From Trichoplax adhaerens (lineage: Eukaryota > Placozoa > Uniplacotomia > Trichoplacea > Trichoplacidae), in the NCBI RefSeq assembly GCF_000150275.1, contig NW_002060943.1, forward strand, positions 5,545,950 to 5,609,949: 64,000 nucleotides of DNA, read 5' to 3'. Below are positions 1-12,600 of the stretch, one piece after another (the first letter of the stretch is position 1; every line of letters starts with the position of its first letter). A program made the position numbers and the translations under genes. The notes beneath the pieces are model-generated. The model had not been told where the DNA came from. It saw nothing but the letters and a program-made list of their open reading frames with translations, and did no database searches.

Positions 1-792
1 GATGGTGAGCAACAGAAAATATCCAATGTAATTATGATTAGTATGTTTGTGGCAGATATTATCTTTTCAATTGGATATCTTTTCCCTCGATTTGTGATTC
101 CTGCATCTTATAATAACAACGTTTATTGCAGCCTTGTAAGCAGCATTGCTCCGACTATCATAACTATTATTAATCTTAGCCTGATGGCCATTAGTATAGA
201 TACCCTTGATTGCATTATTAATCCTTTCCATTTACGATTTCGAACCAACAGTAAAAGGATTGGATTACTAATATCGATCGGGATTTGGATTATCGCAGTG
301 CTTGTTGGGATAACACCTTTCATAGTCAGTTTTCGTCCTATTAATCAAGATTACTGTATACCTATGAATATCGACGAATTTGAAAAGGAACAAGCATATT
401 TTTTGTCCGTCATTGGGATATCCTTCTTATTGCCTTTAATTGTCATGATATACTGCTACACGCGTATCTTTATGCGAATTAGAAGGAGCAATTTCAACGA
501 TAAGATAAAAAGGAAGACAGCTAAAGTTCTGAGCGTATTTGTCTCAATCTACTTCGTCATGTGGTTACCATTCGTTATTTGCTTAATACTAAATGCTATT
601 TATCGACCAGTGCAACTAGCGGAGAAATTTCCGCAATTTGGTATGGTTGTTGCTATTTCCCAGCTTATTGCCTTTAGCTATCCAGCCATCAATCCAATCC
701 TTTATGGATATTATGTTCCCTCGGTGCGGCGTTTTATGGTTTTTGTTGGTAATAAAATATTATCAAAGTTATTTTATTGGCGTCGGAACTGA
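1..792 (+). CDS. Class A (rhodopsin-like) GPCR, 5' end outside window
   Basis: The frame is open from base 1 (DGEQQKISNVIM...), so the ATG at 34 is internal and the N-terminus with TM1 lies upstream of the window. The 263 visible residues run from the start of TM2 to the C-terminus. TM2 carries the conserved Asp (FVADIIF). The disulfide pair is the Cys of VYCSL at the top of TM3 and the Cys of DYCIPM in extracellular loop 2. TM6 has MWLPF and TM7 has NPILYGYY (NPxxY type). The E/DRY position at the end of TM3 reads DTL, so the usual Arg is lost. It is closely related to the receptors at 8553 and 22124. Such proteins are plasma-membrane receptors; the ligand cannot be told from sequence. The C-tail is short (about 25 residues). 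Confidence 0.9.
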   Translation, partial: DGEQQKISNVIMISMFVADIIFSIGYLFPRFVIPASYNNNVYCSLVSSIAPTIITIINLSLMAISIDTLDCIINPFHLRFRTNSKRIGLLISIGIWIIAVLVGITPFIVSFRPINQDYCIPMNIDEFEKEQAYFLSVIGISFLLPLIVMIYCYTRIFMRIRRSNFNDKIKRKTAKVLSVFVSIYFVMWLPFVICLILNAIYRPVQLAEKFPQFGMVVAISQLIAFSYPAINPILYGYYVPSVRRFMVFVGNKILSKLFYWRRN

Positions 793-3700
793 GTTTAACA
801 TTTCTATTGTCTCATTGAAATAGTCGCTGTATATCAACGATAGATTTTGTACATTTTCTTTTGAATGGATATACATACATATTGCTCCCTCTATGACCCA
901 TACTTTCGAACAAGAAACTTTTCTAGGTTATGCTATAGATGTTATAAAACCTTAATGTTATAGAGTTTAATATATATGTTCGGATTAGCTAAGTCACAAG
1001 TGACACTTATTATGGGTGATAAAATTCTCAAGATTGTTCGGTTGTGGAATCTGCAGTCATATTATAACAGGCTCTATAATAACTATTTTAGCTATTTTAA
1101 TTCATGTACAGACCAAGTTGGGTAGTTCATAGTAAGTTAAATAGCATGTTTTCATGAAGGATAACATGTAATGTATTGCTATATATATACGTAATCCGAC
1201 TCTTGCTCTAAAGTATGTTATAGATTATAATCCCTTCAGTATAATATTGATATCAAGGTACAGCCATGAAGAAAATAATGTTTACAGTTTACTAATTTCC
1301 TGTGAAGATTAATACACTTAGTAAATTCGGATTGTATCCATGCAAGTTTGCTTTATTTTTACATCACTAAGTCAAATTTACGTCTTGAAATCATCTTCCA
1401 GTACTTTTTTATCTGCCGTACAAAATAAAATTTTCCTTCTACCATAAACAATGTTTTAAATGATGTCTATCTTAGTGAAAGATCGCCCAAGGGATTGATC
1501 GAATTAGCCCTTGCAGCGATTTGGAAGTCATAGCATTTCCTAATTTGGTCTAGCGTTTATCTTCTACGGTAGTCTATAGCCGTCCCTTATCATTTCCCAA
1601 GTCAATTAAAAGACTGAATCAACAGACTGTCCTAGGATTACATTCATCACTGATATCATATAATTATATAACCAGTTTAAAATTATGCAGTAGATCGCAA
1701 TAACACGATTTATTGAAACTACTGTAAGTAATTATTAAAAATATTAGAGATATTTATGTTTGTCGATATCGGCTGGCCAGATTCTCGAATTGATTCAACA
1801 ACAATTACTATTAAATGATAAAAATGTACAGGAGGAGAATGAATGGAAGGTTTTTAGGGCAAGCTGTTTAAAAAAGATCTTTAAATGAAAGGACAAGAAT
1901 TAATGGAAGATCTTTAGGGCAAGCTCATGAGCTAGATAGGAAGAGAAATTAAAAATCCTATCAATCTTTAATTTGAATAAGAGGAAATTCTTTAATCGCT
2001 GCACTCTTTTTCGTAAGACTTAGCAAGAAAGTAAAAAGGAATGTTCCCATTTTGGAGGGTATAGAAATGATAAAACTAGTGGTAAAAGTGAGAAATTAAT
2101 GTGATTGTATTAACCAGGAGAATCTAACATACTTGATAGTTATGCGATATTGTGCAGCAAACTACTGTTTTTTTTAATTTGAAATCTTCGTTCATACGGT
2201 CTATGTAAAATGTTTGCCTATATTTATTTAATATTTTCGTCATGTTTGATCGCTATCGCTAATTTAAATTAGCATTTCAATAATAATTATGAAACAGTTT
2301 CATCATGTTGAAGATGAAGTTATATGCTAAATTAATCTCTAATGTACTAAATAAATTGAAGCAGTGGGTTAATGTTCGGTATACCCGGATGACAGCATAA
2401 CCTTTACAACAGATTTTATTTTATTTGCATAATGCCTTATAAATACAATATTTGCGCTAATTTGCACCTGCGCTGCCTAATATATAGGAAATGTTTCTCC
2501 AAAATAACGGGTATCTTGTGCTACAAATAGTAGAGTTCCAGTGGATTTTATTTTGAAATTTTAACCGTAAGTCTATCCAGTTGATAGTTTGGTATAATTT
2601 TAGTTTTATTGCATAGTTTTTAATAACTCATGGACGGGAGAATTTCTGTTTCTAATAGCGGGCATAAAATAATTAATCTTAAATTCACATTCAGTCGTCT
2701 TTGCAGGCGAGTAAACCACTAGATGTGTTAAGCATCTCATTTAAAATTAAATTCTTTCACGATTAAGAAATGAATGTTTTGAATTCTGCTAATTTATGGT
2801 TGCCCCAGGTATACGTCATCAACGATTAGTAAAGCAATACTAATAGCCTTCTTGCTTCGAAGCCATTTTGATCTAATTGAATTTATGATGATTGTGAGAA
2901 AATGACTCATTAATTAGAATAGCTTTAGAGTCGTCTGTGATATGTATTCAATTACAATTTAAGATTCATAATCGTGATGAGAAAAACATCAAATGCCTAT
3001 GAAGAGTGGAATTTAAAATTAGCTAGATGCTTAGTAATGTTTTGTTTGGTACTGATTGTCTCCAAGACAGTATTACATATTTGGTATAAAATAGATTTAT
3101 TTTCTCAAAAGATTTATCGATGAAATAACTAATAATAGCAGTTATCTTAAAAACTACTAATGAAAATTTTGAATGCATTCTTAAATTAATTATATCCAGT
3201 TTTATACGGATTATCATCCTTAATAATTTAAATTACTGGGGCCTTTTAAATCAGAAAAATAATAATTATTAATGAGGTACAGAGTTGGAAAGAACTATGA
3301 CAATTTTAAATGAATATTTTAATTCAATAAACAATAAATTTCGGTAAGAACGAATCCATAATCATTAAAATCATTATGGTCTTTCAATTTAGTAAATAAT
3401 CAAAAGATGAAATCAAAAGCTAAGCTGGTTAATGATTAATGAAGAAATAATACCATATCTCACCGCTATAATCTATTTATATCCAACTTCTCTCCAACTT
3501 TGATCACTTTTGGATCACGTATCCTATGTCATCATGAAGTTCTGGAGATCTTGGTGGATATTTTGGCGTAGAGAAACGGCAGTAGTTCCTTTCCAACAAG
3601 ATTCCGGCATTCAGATGGAGAAGGGTACCAAAAAAGAGAAAATCGTGAAATTTCTTATATCGACCAACTTCTCGCATTTGGAGTAATGGTCTGGTACGAT

Positions 3701-6700
3701 GACACAGATTCGGATGGGATTCAAAGTTTATAATGATGATGGCTAACATAAAAATGATCGCTAAATTAAAGGTTTATGGGCCAGTCATTATTATATTAGG
3801 AGTATTATAGAATTAGATATAGGTTGGCTATTCTTGTATTTATATTTTTATTAAGTAGAACCACGGATAGAATAGACCAAATATGGTTTAGCCAGTCCCT
3901 TATTAATTTTCTCTATTAATCTAGTATTTTATAAATGATTTATTCTAGAAATAGATATTAGTCAGATAATGTTATACACTGATATATTTACAGATGGCTG
4001 AGATCAAGTTTTCTTAGATCACTATTTTAGATATTGAGAAATGTCCACGATGTTATTGAATTAGAAATTGACTGATACTATTGCTTCATCGTTAGCTGTG
4101 TCTATATGCTTCACAGAAATACATTTACAGAGCCTGTTCTAATTGATTGATTGATGTTTAAGTTATAGAAGCTGTTATAAATTTAAACTTATTAAATGAT
4201 TGTAACAAAATAAATTTAGAATAGACTAAAGTATCTCGAGTGTTTACGGTGAATGGTGTTTGGTAGTTTATCGATTTCTTCAGCTCTTCGGCATACTCGA
4301 TAGATGCGGATAGGACTTTACCTTATAACTGATTTAATGATTTTGATCCAAGTTTTTCTTAAATTTTAAACATTCCTAATTCCATAATCTTTATCATACT
4401 GTAGATGTATCAAGAAATATTCTATACGTCATGTATCTTAGGAACTTGACTTCTTCACGTTCCTACCACGTTGTTATCAAGGCGTTCGTTTAATTTAAAT
4501 GTTTTCATTCTTGATCTTCATATAACCATTATGTCTGTTGGTAATTAGAAGCTAGTACGACTAGATATCAACTTATTAGTTCTATGACATAAAATACTTA
4601 AAATTACATATGTAAACTTGTTTCAGTAGGATTCTTCTTATTATAAATAAAATTATTTTATTCAAGTAAAAATCTCAGGTCTTTGTATTTGCAAATTAAC
4701 GCTTGGCTAATTTTACGATTGCTGTTAGAAAAATAGTTGCTATCAAGTATAGCTTAAACAATGCTACTGAATTATAATCAGATTTGAAAGTCAACATTAT
4801 TGAATTAAAATTAAGATTTGGAGGTCAATCTTGAAGGCTCGAAAGCTATTTGTAGACGGCAAATTAAACAATTATCTAGTAATTGTTGAAATTATATCAA
4901 TAGATATTTACTTCGTCCTTTATAGGTCCAAAAGACTCTTTCTATACGGAATAGCTATTAGACATTTTATCAATAATAAAACAATTATTTCCTTATTCAA
5001 TTAAGCTTGTAGTGTACGAAGATTGTTTATAACAATATTAGAACTGTGTCATTATTTTTATCCAATAATTAAAACAGATGTTAAATAACTGAGAATAGTA
5101 AATAACTTTGATAAAGAATTATCGACCTGACTACAAAGCACCACAACACTTTTCTCTACTTTTTATTGATCGTCTCAAAAGGGTTTAACTTATTCAATCA
5201 TGTTAATGTACGTAAGATCTAGCCAATAACGGCTTAATTTTTCCATTCCATGGAATATATTTAATTTCTTATAGTATTAGGAATTTAATTATACGTAATA
5301 TCTAATCATCAACGATTTAATAATTTCTCAGGTCTTATGGAGTAAACTTATTGCTACATGATTCAAATATGGATGCAATTAAGATCTGTCAACCAGCGAT
5401 TAAATAATTTCTGATATCATATGGAGTGAACTTTGTTCGAATTTGAAAATTGTTGTATTCATTAGATAAAGTTTCTGGGTCATTATTGAAAGCGAATCTA
5501 TCTTCACCTTGCCAACTTTGATAGAATTCGATTTAATTTGATAAATTTTGTCTTAATGGTAGTAAACTTTATGTAGCTGAGCCATAAAACTAGCTGATAA
5601 TCGATTTAGTTTCGTAACTTAGTTTACTTCTTGAAAGATATTAGTATTGACTGATAACTAAGGCTTTAAATGTTTATGGCTGATTAGATAGTAGAGAAAG
5701 CATATCGAGTTGTATATCTAGATGTACACTCGTCGCTTTATCCTCTTGCCAGAATTCTGCTTGTAAATTATTTCTTTGTAATCGGATAGGATTATTTTAG
5801 ACAAATACAGTGTTAGTATTTTGAATAAGAGCTGATTAAGCAGAGTACAATACGATCGGCGCCGTTACTATTTTAGGCTTTGCTATAAAAATTTACTTTC
5901 GGTATGCCATAAAACAGCTTTGCAACACGATAACGGAATGTACGATCAATAAGTCAATTCCTTGAACTATGTATTAAGGAACGATATTTGTACCATCAGG
6001 AACACTTTTGCTCTACTAGCAGACTACATAAATACTAACGCCTCGTATTTACCTTAAACACTAAATTTAAGAATTAACTTTATTTCAAGATATATTGCGT
6101 TTATATACTCTTCCTCAAAAATTCATGAATCATGGTTAGTGCGATTAACTTTGGAATCATTGACTGAATTAGACATTAATTTTAGCTACTCCTCCCTAAT
6201 GCAGATAACAGTATTTACGAACATAGACATCTGATGACTAATACAGAATAGACCGATTACGATATATCCTATCACGGGACATTTCCACGATAATTTACAA
6301 TCTACCATAAGTAAGTTACAATCACAATGATTCGAACTGTTAAGTAGATAATTCGTATTCCCTAATATAACTATTAATTTCAGTATATGTAGTAAACGAT
6401 ATATATGTCACTGTCAAAAAAAGTCAGTGCTATATTAAAACGCAGTATATCCAAATTAGAAATTAACTAAATAAGGATAGGCTAACAAAATTGTCCTAAC
6501 ATAAATATTTCTACTTTAATATAGTATTTCACACTGTCACACGGTATTTCGATGACGTCAAATTCGGTAACTAGAGATGCGAATTTTGTTTCATAATATG
6601 CAATAAAGGACAATAGAATCACCATGGAATATTATTGATGATTCTATAAACAAAGATTGTTAATTTGACTTTTGATAAAGCTTCTGGAGGCAATAAGAGG

Positions 6701-8552
6701 TCTTAATGTACGTGAGATGTAGAATATGACCCTATTTCTACAAAAGATTCATTCTTTTAAACTTAAAACTATTACTGAAGCTGTCATTATGTCAACTAAA
6801 GTGTTCTAATCAGCCGTAACCAGAAACTTGGCCAGTTCAAGGTTTGGAATAATAATGATTTATTTTATAAAAATCCAGCTAAATATAAAATTTGATACAT
6901 TTTTCTAGCTATGGAATAAAATATTACTGATCGCTTTAATGAATGCCTCTTTTTGATTTGCTGTTAATTTCAGAATCAATCAGTAGTAGACCTTCATTAT
7001 AATCCGAATTTTACTAACTGATTTATATATGCTTGGATTATATATTTATTATAAGTAGATGATGGTTGGAATTACTCTAGCACTTGATTTCATAGCGATG
7101 ATCAAAATTAAAATTTCAAAGTTTGCTATTTGATCAAAGCATCTGTCCCGCATTAAAAGGAAATCGCATTACGGTACTATTCTATCAGTTCACGTACCTT
7201 CAGCCATTTCATACAGTAAAATTTGATGTTGTAATGATTGATCGCTACCGTAACAATTAGTGTTAGCTGATATTAAAGGCTTAGAATCATCTTTAAAAGT
7301 TAGTTGTTAAATTTGGTTATGACAGACGTATTGCTACTGAAAGAGCAGTGTTTTTTAATTTTTCTACTCTTGTTAAAAACGATATTTTATAGTGTAAATT
7401 TGTCACTGGAAAAAGCATCATACGCGTATATTTAAAATCAAATCTTTAAAAAAGGATTAACCTTAAAACATTGCTTAATTACAGTCATTATATGAATAAA
7501 TCATAGACAAAAAAATGAATCACGGTCAATTAAAAGTGAATTTAGGTGCGATAAACAGGCTATTAGCCACCTCTTGCCGTTTTATCTAATTAAGCAGATA
7601 ATCGACTGTTGATAAGGGTTACATAATTGCTGTTACTTAGAATCCATAAGTTCATGGAATGGCCATTAAACTACAGTAAAGCATTCTTCTTGACAGAAGT
7701 TAAATATGCTACTTTGAAATTAACATCAATTAGCGACATGACAGCACGATCATTTATCCAACTTCCGCATCATTGTTTTCGTCTACTCGCTTACAGATTA
7801 TTGACATTAGTAAACAGTACATTCACTATCCTTGAACAATATGTCAAAATGCCTACAATAAACCAACAGAAAGAACTTACGTAATAAGGAATGATGAATA
7901 GGCCAAGACTGTACTTTCGTACTGCGGACAAAGTTGTATTATTACTTTGGTCTAAGAGATCATCAGAATTTGACTGGGTAAACTTATTCCATGCATTAAC
8001 TCGGCCTTATACTGAAATAAGCATGTGAACAGATATTCCTGTTTCTGCGACATGATATTTAATTATACTTGTATTAGCTCTCAAAATGTCATCTACAACA
8101 ATTTCTAAAATATTTATTACACAAATGATTCGCGATTGATCGTATTTAGTTGATAGTTAAATGGGAGATTTTCTAATCAACATATGATATAAACAGGTTT
8201 GTTCTAGTACTGTAGTGCACACTATTATATTATATGAAGATGTTTCGTAAACTGATTCGTGATTGAGTATAGAAGTCGTTAAGAAACACAATTACTTTAA
8301 AGTCTTGTTTTCCTGCTAATTTTATATTTTTACTGATATAAGATGCTCGTTTTCTGTATTTATCGTCAGGTCGTCTAAGTGATGAATAAAGGCTTCGATG
8401 TAGTGCTCTGGTTCTCAATCTGGTTTACTTAATCGTGATGGTCAACCATTGGATTTGCAACTCTAGAGAACTGTACGAGCCCATTGACTGTTATTTTCCA
8501 CCTTTAGGTTTACTTACATTAATTGAAAGCGTGAACAGTCTGCGTCTGAATT
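793..8552. other. AT-rich intergenic spacer
   Basis: There are about 7.8 kb between two receptor genes. I see no convincing intact gene. It holds short diverged local duplications: about 24 bases around 1842 and again at 1902, and a pair of about 45-base copies near 5311 and 5391. A coding-like fragment lies at 3572-3733 (listed separately). The longest open frames (for example 7627-7884, which opens with TTG) have no recognisable domain. Confidence 0.6.
3572..3733 (+). pseudogene. Possible gene relic or orphan exon
   Basis: A 53-codon open stretch follows a possible acceptor (GGCGTAG) and ends at TAA. Its composition is protein-like: a charged segment with KRENREISYIDQLLAFG and VWYDDTDSDG. 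In contrast to the AT-rich surroundings it uses all codon families. The sequence just upstream reads as a plausible continuation (GDLGGYFGVEKR) but in a different frame, which suggests a frameshifted relic. I do not recognise the family. The longer open frame on the opposite strand (3504-3749) looks like its antisense shadow. Confidence 0.3.
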
Positions 8553-9602
8553 ATGACCTCAAATAACGTCAATTCTTTAACGAGCGGCTGGTTGTTGCCA
8601 ACTTTTATGCCCTCAAATAGTTCTTTTGATGATGAAGATCTTCCAACGAATGCAACCAGTAATAATGACTTTATTACCACATCGATCATCTGGGGATTTA
8701 TTGGAGCTATTACTGTCATGCTAAATTTCGTTGTTTTGGCTATAATTATAGCTAGAAAAAGGTTACATAATACGACCAATGTTATTTTAGGCAGTATGTT
8801 CTTTAGCGATATTTTATTTGCAGCAGTCTATATATTTCCTCGCTGGGTCAATCCGTTCTACTACCGCGATTGGCTATACTGCTCACTTGTGGCGGTTTTT
8901 GCTCCATTAGCTAGTGCAATCATTAACATGCATCTAATGGCAGCAAGTATAGACAAATTTATTGCCACTCAATTTGCTATACGCTATAAAGTATCTGCCA
9001 GGCCTTTGCATGCTTACCTTGCTGTTGCTTGTATATGGATTCTAACGTTACTAATGGCATTTATGCCACTAATAGCATATCGACCAATTTACCAGGGCTT
9101 ATGTTATCCATGGCATAATGCACAGCAATATAAAGAAACGATCTTTAATATGATTTTCCTCGCTCTCTTTTTCATCTTGCCCTTACTGGTGATGATTGGC
9201 TGTTACACGCGGATATATTTTATTGCTAGTAAATCATTGTACTTTAATTCTCCCATAAATAATGATGCACGTTCGATGAGAAAGCACTACAAGCTGGCTC
9301 GTGTTCTAGGCATTCTGGTGTTGACTTATTTCATCATGTGGACACCATTTACCTCCATTTATATTATTTCCTTATTTTATTCACCGTTTGAGATTGCTAC
9401 TTCCCTTCAAGGCTATAGAGAGGCTTTAGCTGTGGCACAATATATTGCCTTTACTTATCCGGCAATTAATCCTTTGCTGTATGGATATTTTATCCCTGAA
9501 ATACGAAATCCGGTCATGCGAGTGTTATGCCGTTCATCGCGCGTCTCGCCATTATCATGTACGCCTATCGTCAATAATGCAAGAGTTAAAATATCTTCCT
9601 GA
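8553..9602 (+). CDS. Class A (rhodopsin-like) GPCR, intronless
   Basis: This is a complete 349-residue seven-helix receptor in one exon. The ATG at 8553 is the first in frame. The extracellular N-terminus has sequons at N22 (NSS) and N33 (NAT). TM1 is about 43-66. TM2 has the conserved Asp86 (FFSDILFA). Cys110 at the top of TM3 can pair with Cys184 in loop 2. The TM3 end reads IDKFIAT (134-136 DKF) in place of D/ERY, so Arg is replaced by Lys. TM6 has MWTPF (262-266) and TM7 has NPLLYGYF (306-313). The third intracellular loop is short (about 225-250). C326 in the tail could be lipidated. The receptor at 22124 is its closest relative here. Ligand and G-protein coupling cannot be inferred. Confidence 0.95.
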   Translation: MTSNNVNSLTSGWLLPTFMPSNSSFDDEDLPTNATSNNDFITTSIIWGFIGAITVMLNFVVLAIIIARKRLHNTTNVILGSMFFSDILFAAVYIFPRWVNPFYYRDWLYCSLVAVFAPLASAIINMHLMAASIDKFIATQFAIRYKVSARPLHAYLAVACIWILTLLMAFMPLIAYRPIYQGLCYPWHNAQQYKETIFNMIFLALFFILPLLVMIGCYTRIYFIASKSLYFNSPINNDARSMRKHYKLARVLGILVLTYFIMWTPFTSIYIISLFYSPFEIATSLQGYREALAVAQYIAFTYPAINPLLYGYFIPEIRNPVMRVLCRSSRVSPLSCTPIVNNARVKISS

Positions 9603-12600
9603 TCAAAATCTTTCTACTGGCTACCGTGTTGGGGAGATTGAAAATATTCTTTTTAAAATTAGGGTTGGACAGACGTTAACTGTGGTACCAGTAGTTATTC
9701 TAGATATTGATGTGGAGATAATACTACCGATGGACAGATAGGAAAGTATTTATAATTGTCTCGAATTGGCTTGTACTGCTGAGATTATTCCAAGCGTAAA
9801 GGCTTTCACGAACTCTTCGATTTTTTATTAATCTAAAAATTCGCCGGAATCATTCGCGGAGCTATCAGTTATCTTATGATTATAGATATTGTATTTAAGT
9901 TTCGATTTTTATTTCCTGTACAAGAAAAAATATTGGCCCTAAACTAGGATGGGCATCAAATAATATATACGGTATCGCTAGTCTCAAGCTATGATAGAAT
10001 GTGATAATTTTTTTATGGACCTGTCAGTTGCTAAAAAAATTGCCTAGAATTAGATTAAACATGAAAAATAATTACTTATTGTATCGCCTATGGCAATTTC
10101 TGATCGTGAAATCATTTAGCAACAGAGACTATGTAAAACCATTATATGGTTCTTTAATAAAATACTATTTTTATCTCTGCTCTGAAACGGTCACTTAATA
10201 ACTTGTCTCCCAAATGTAGCGAATGAAATAGCTTATTACCTAAAACTGTTGTTGAACATTACGATAGCAAACTTGGACCAAGTAACCTATAGACAGTTAG
10301 ATTTCAGGCTGAAATCTCCTAAAAATGTAAAACTTTCATATCGCTCTTTACATGTTGACAAACATGAACTAATCAGACACTGGTTACTGAGATATGCCGA
10401 TGCCGCCTACCGGGGTGTCTTGCGTTCTCAGTTAAGGGGATAAACTATCGTATCTAAATTATTGTATTGTCCACTAACAGCGCTCAACTACCTAATGCAT
10501 AAGTATAACCCTTGATATTGCCAGTTAATTCAAGTCTAGCGCCGTCATCTTACTTGCAGTTATCGGGATTCGCTTCGGAACCTATTTTTTATAGGTTCAC
10601 ATTATAATAATTTAAGTCGATATTAGTTTTGTTATTATTTATAGGTTAGTTTTTTATCCAATACTATTGGCGTTTATAATTAATTTAAGGCATTAATAAG
10701 TCTTTATTTAGTAGTGTGATTTATCGAGATGATTCTCTGTGCAGTAAAAATTATTTATTTCCTAATATTAAGATAAATGTATATAACTTGGATCCGTAAA
10801 ACGAGAATATTCTTTTTGACAAGCTCCGTTTCTAAGCTTCAATCAACGAATTAAAATGTACTGTTTGCCCACTTTCTCAATTTGCCTCAATATGCAAAAA
10901 TACTAATTGTTTTTCTAAAAGCTGACAACATTAGAGATTATTTTAATAAGAGAATTAGGCAGTCTCTAAAAATATCTATAGGTATTGAATTTGCTAAAGG
11001 ATGTCTTTTCGTAAAAATTTGTATTGGGAGTAAATTTGTAAAAGTTTTTTAAATAATGATGAATTAAAGAGACGGCAACAGAAGGCATCTATAATTAGGT
11101 TATTACTCATAAATAAAATGGACTTCGTTAAATCAAAATTTTGCATTTAATTTTGTTAATTAGTTTGCTATATTTAATCTAATAGATAAGTTTTAATGTG
11201 AAGATACCATCAGTTTTTTAAGAAATTCTTATTTTTAATAAATTTTAAGGATTCATATTCAATTCGCCATTTACGAAGTTCTGATTTCTTAAACAACATT
11301 GGCATGATTCGAACCATAGAAGCACATTTTATTTTAATTTTTTGCTTACGTGGAGTTGGCGAATAGTAGATAAAGAGATAGACGGAAGTCATAATATAAT
11401 TTGGACTTTGTATTTGCAAATATCGATAGATAAATAGCAATTATGATGCCCGATGAAAATATTTGAGTACACGCTATACCGCTTCAATAAAACCAAATCT
11501 AAACTATACCTTTTAATTGTAAAGGTAATATATTAATTGAAGGACATAATAAAACTTTTAAATTTAAAATCTTTAGTGTTGATAAAAATATAATTAATAA
11601 ATCACCAGAATAAGAACATGATAGTAATGAATAACATATTGTTTTGCCTACGCATTTATTTCATAATCTATCGATATTTATTGTGCAATATAAAGCTTGG
11701 TTACGGAAGACTAATTTTTCTTTTCTTGATCAATTAGAAATATTTCCTTTCATAAGGTAATCATGAAAATGAAATGTTAAAAATTTGACAAATTCTATTA
11801 GTTAGTAAATGCAGCTATGTATAAAGTAACTTTAATTTACGTTCATTCTTTCTTGACTTAAAAATCATGAAGTTAAGAATTTCAGTTTAATTTTAATTTA
11901 CAATTTTGGAAATGGCACTATCCTGCAATACATTTTAGCCTGAGAAAGTTATTTACTCTGATAGACTACCCAAGTTTTTTGCAGTTATGCAAATGCTATC
12001 GAGCAGTAATCGTGATTTAGCCAGATAATTTAACTTTGTGCATGTTGGTAATAAGCACACTTATACGTACCAACAGAGCATCACCTATACTTATGGAAAA
12101 TGCAGTATTATGAAAACATTCTTCGTGTAAATTTAATCAACGTAAATGAAGCATAGCAGCTACAAATGAGTTGGCATTTCATTTGAGCTTAAAATTTCAG
12201 CTTAGGAGAGGTGCATATTGACGATTACCTCTTGGTGGTAAATTGGTTATAAACTCATCGTATTTTCTCTTTACAGACTTCGATTTATGATATTAGAAAT
12301 ATCAGATATTGATTCAGATAATTTCTATAGCTGAGCTGCATTAGGTTATATTTGATAATTTAATTTCAATTACCAATTATGGTTATGGAGCACCAATTAT
12401 GTTGGACTTTACTTAACCAAAGAATACGATTTGTTTGCAGAAAAACTGAGAAGTAAACAAAAAACCTTCGATAGTAGAAGTCTTAATCTCATAATATTTC
12501 AATGTATATTGATAATCATTATTAGAATATAGCTTGATGATATTGCCACTAAAAATCACCGATAATGACGAAATTACAAATAGATTAAGATGGAGATATA

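Noticed and set aside
3504-3749. 81-codon minus-strand frame
   Set aside because: It is antisense to the more protein-like plus-strand fragment at 3572-3733 and is probably its shadow.
7627-7884. 85-codon frame in the receptor desert
   Set aside because: It opens with TTG, has no motif and no recognisable splice partner.
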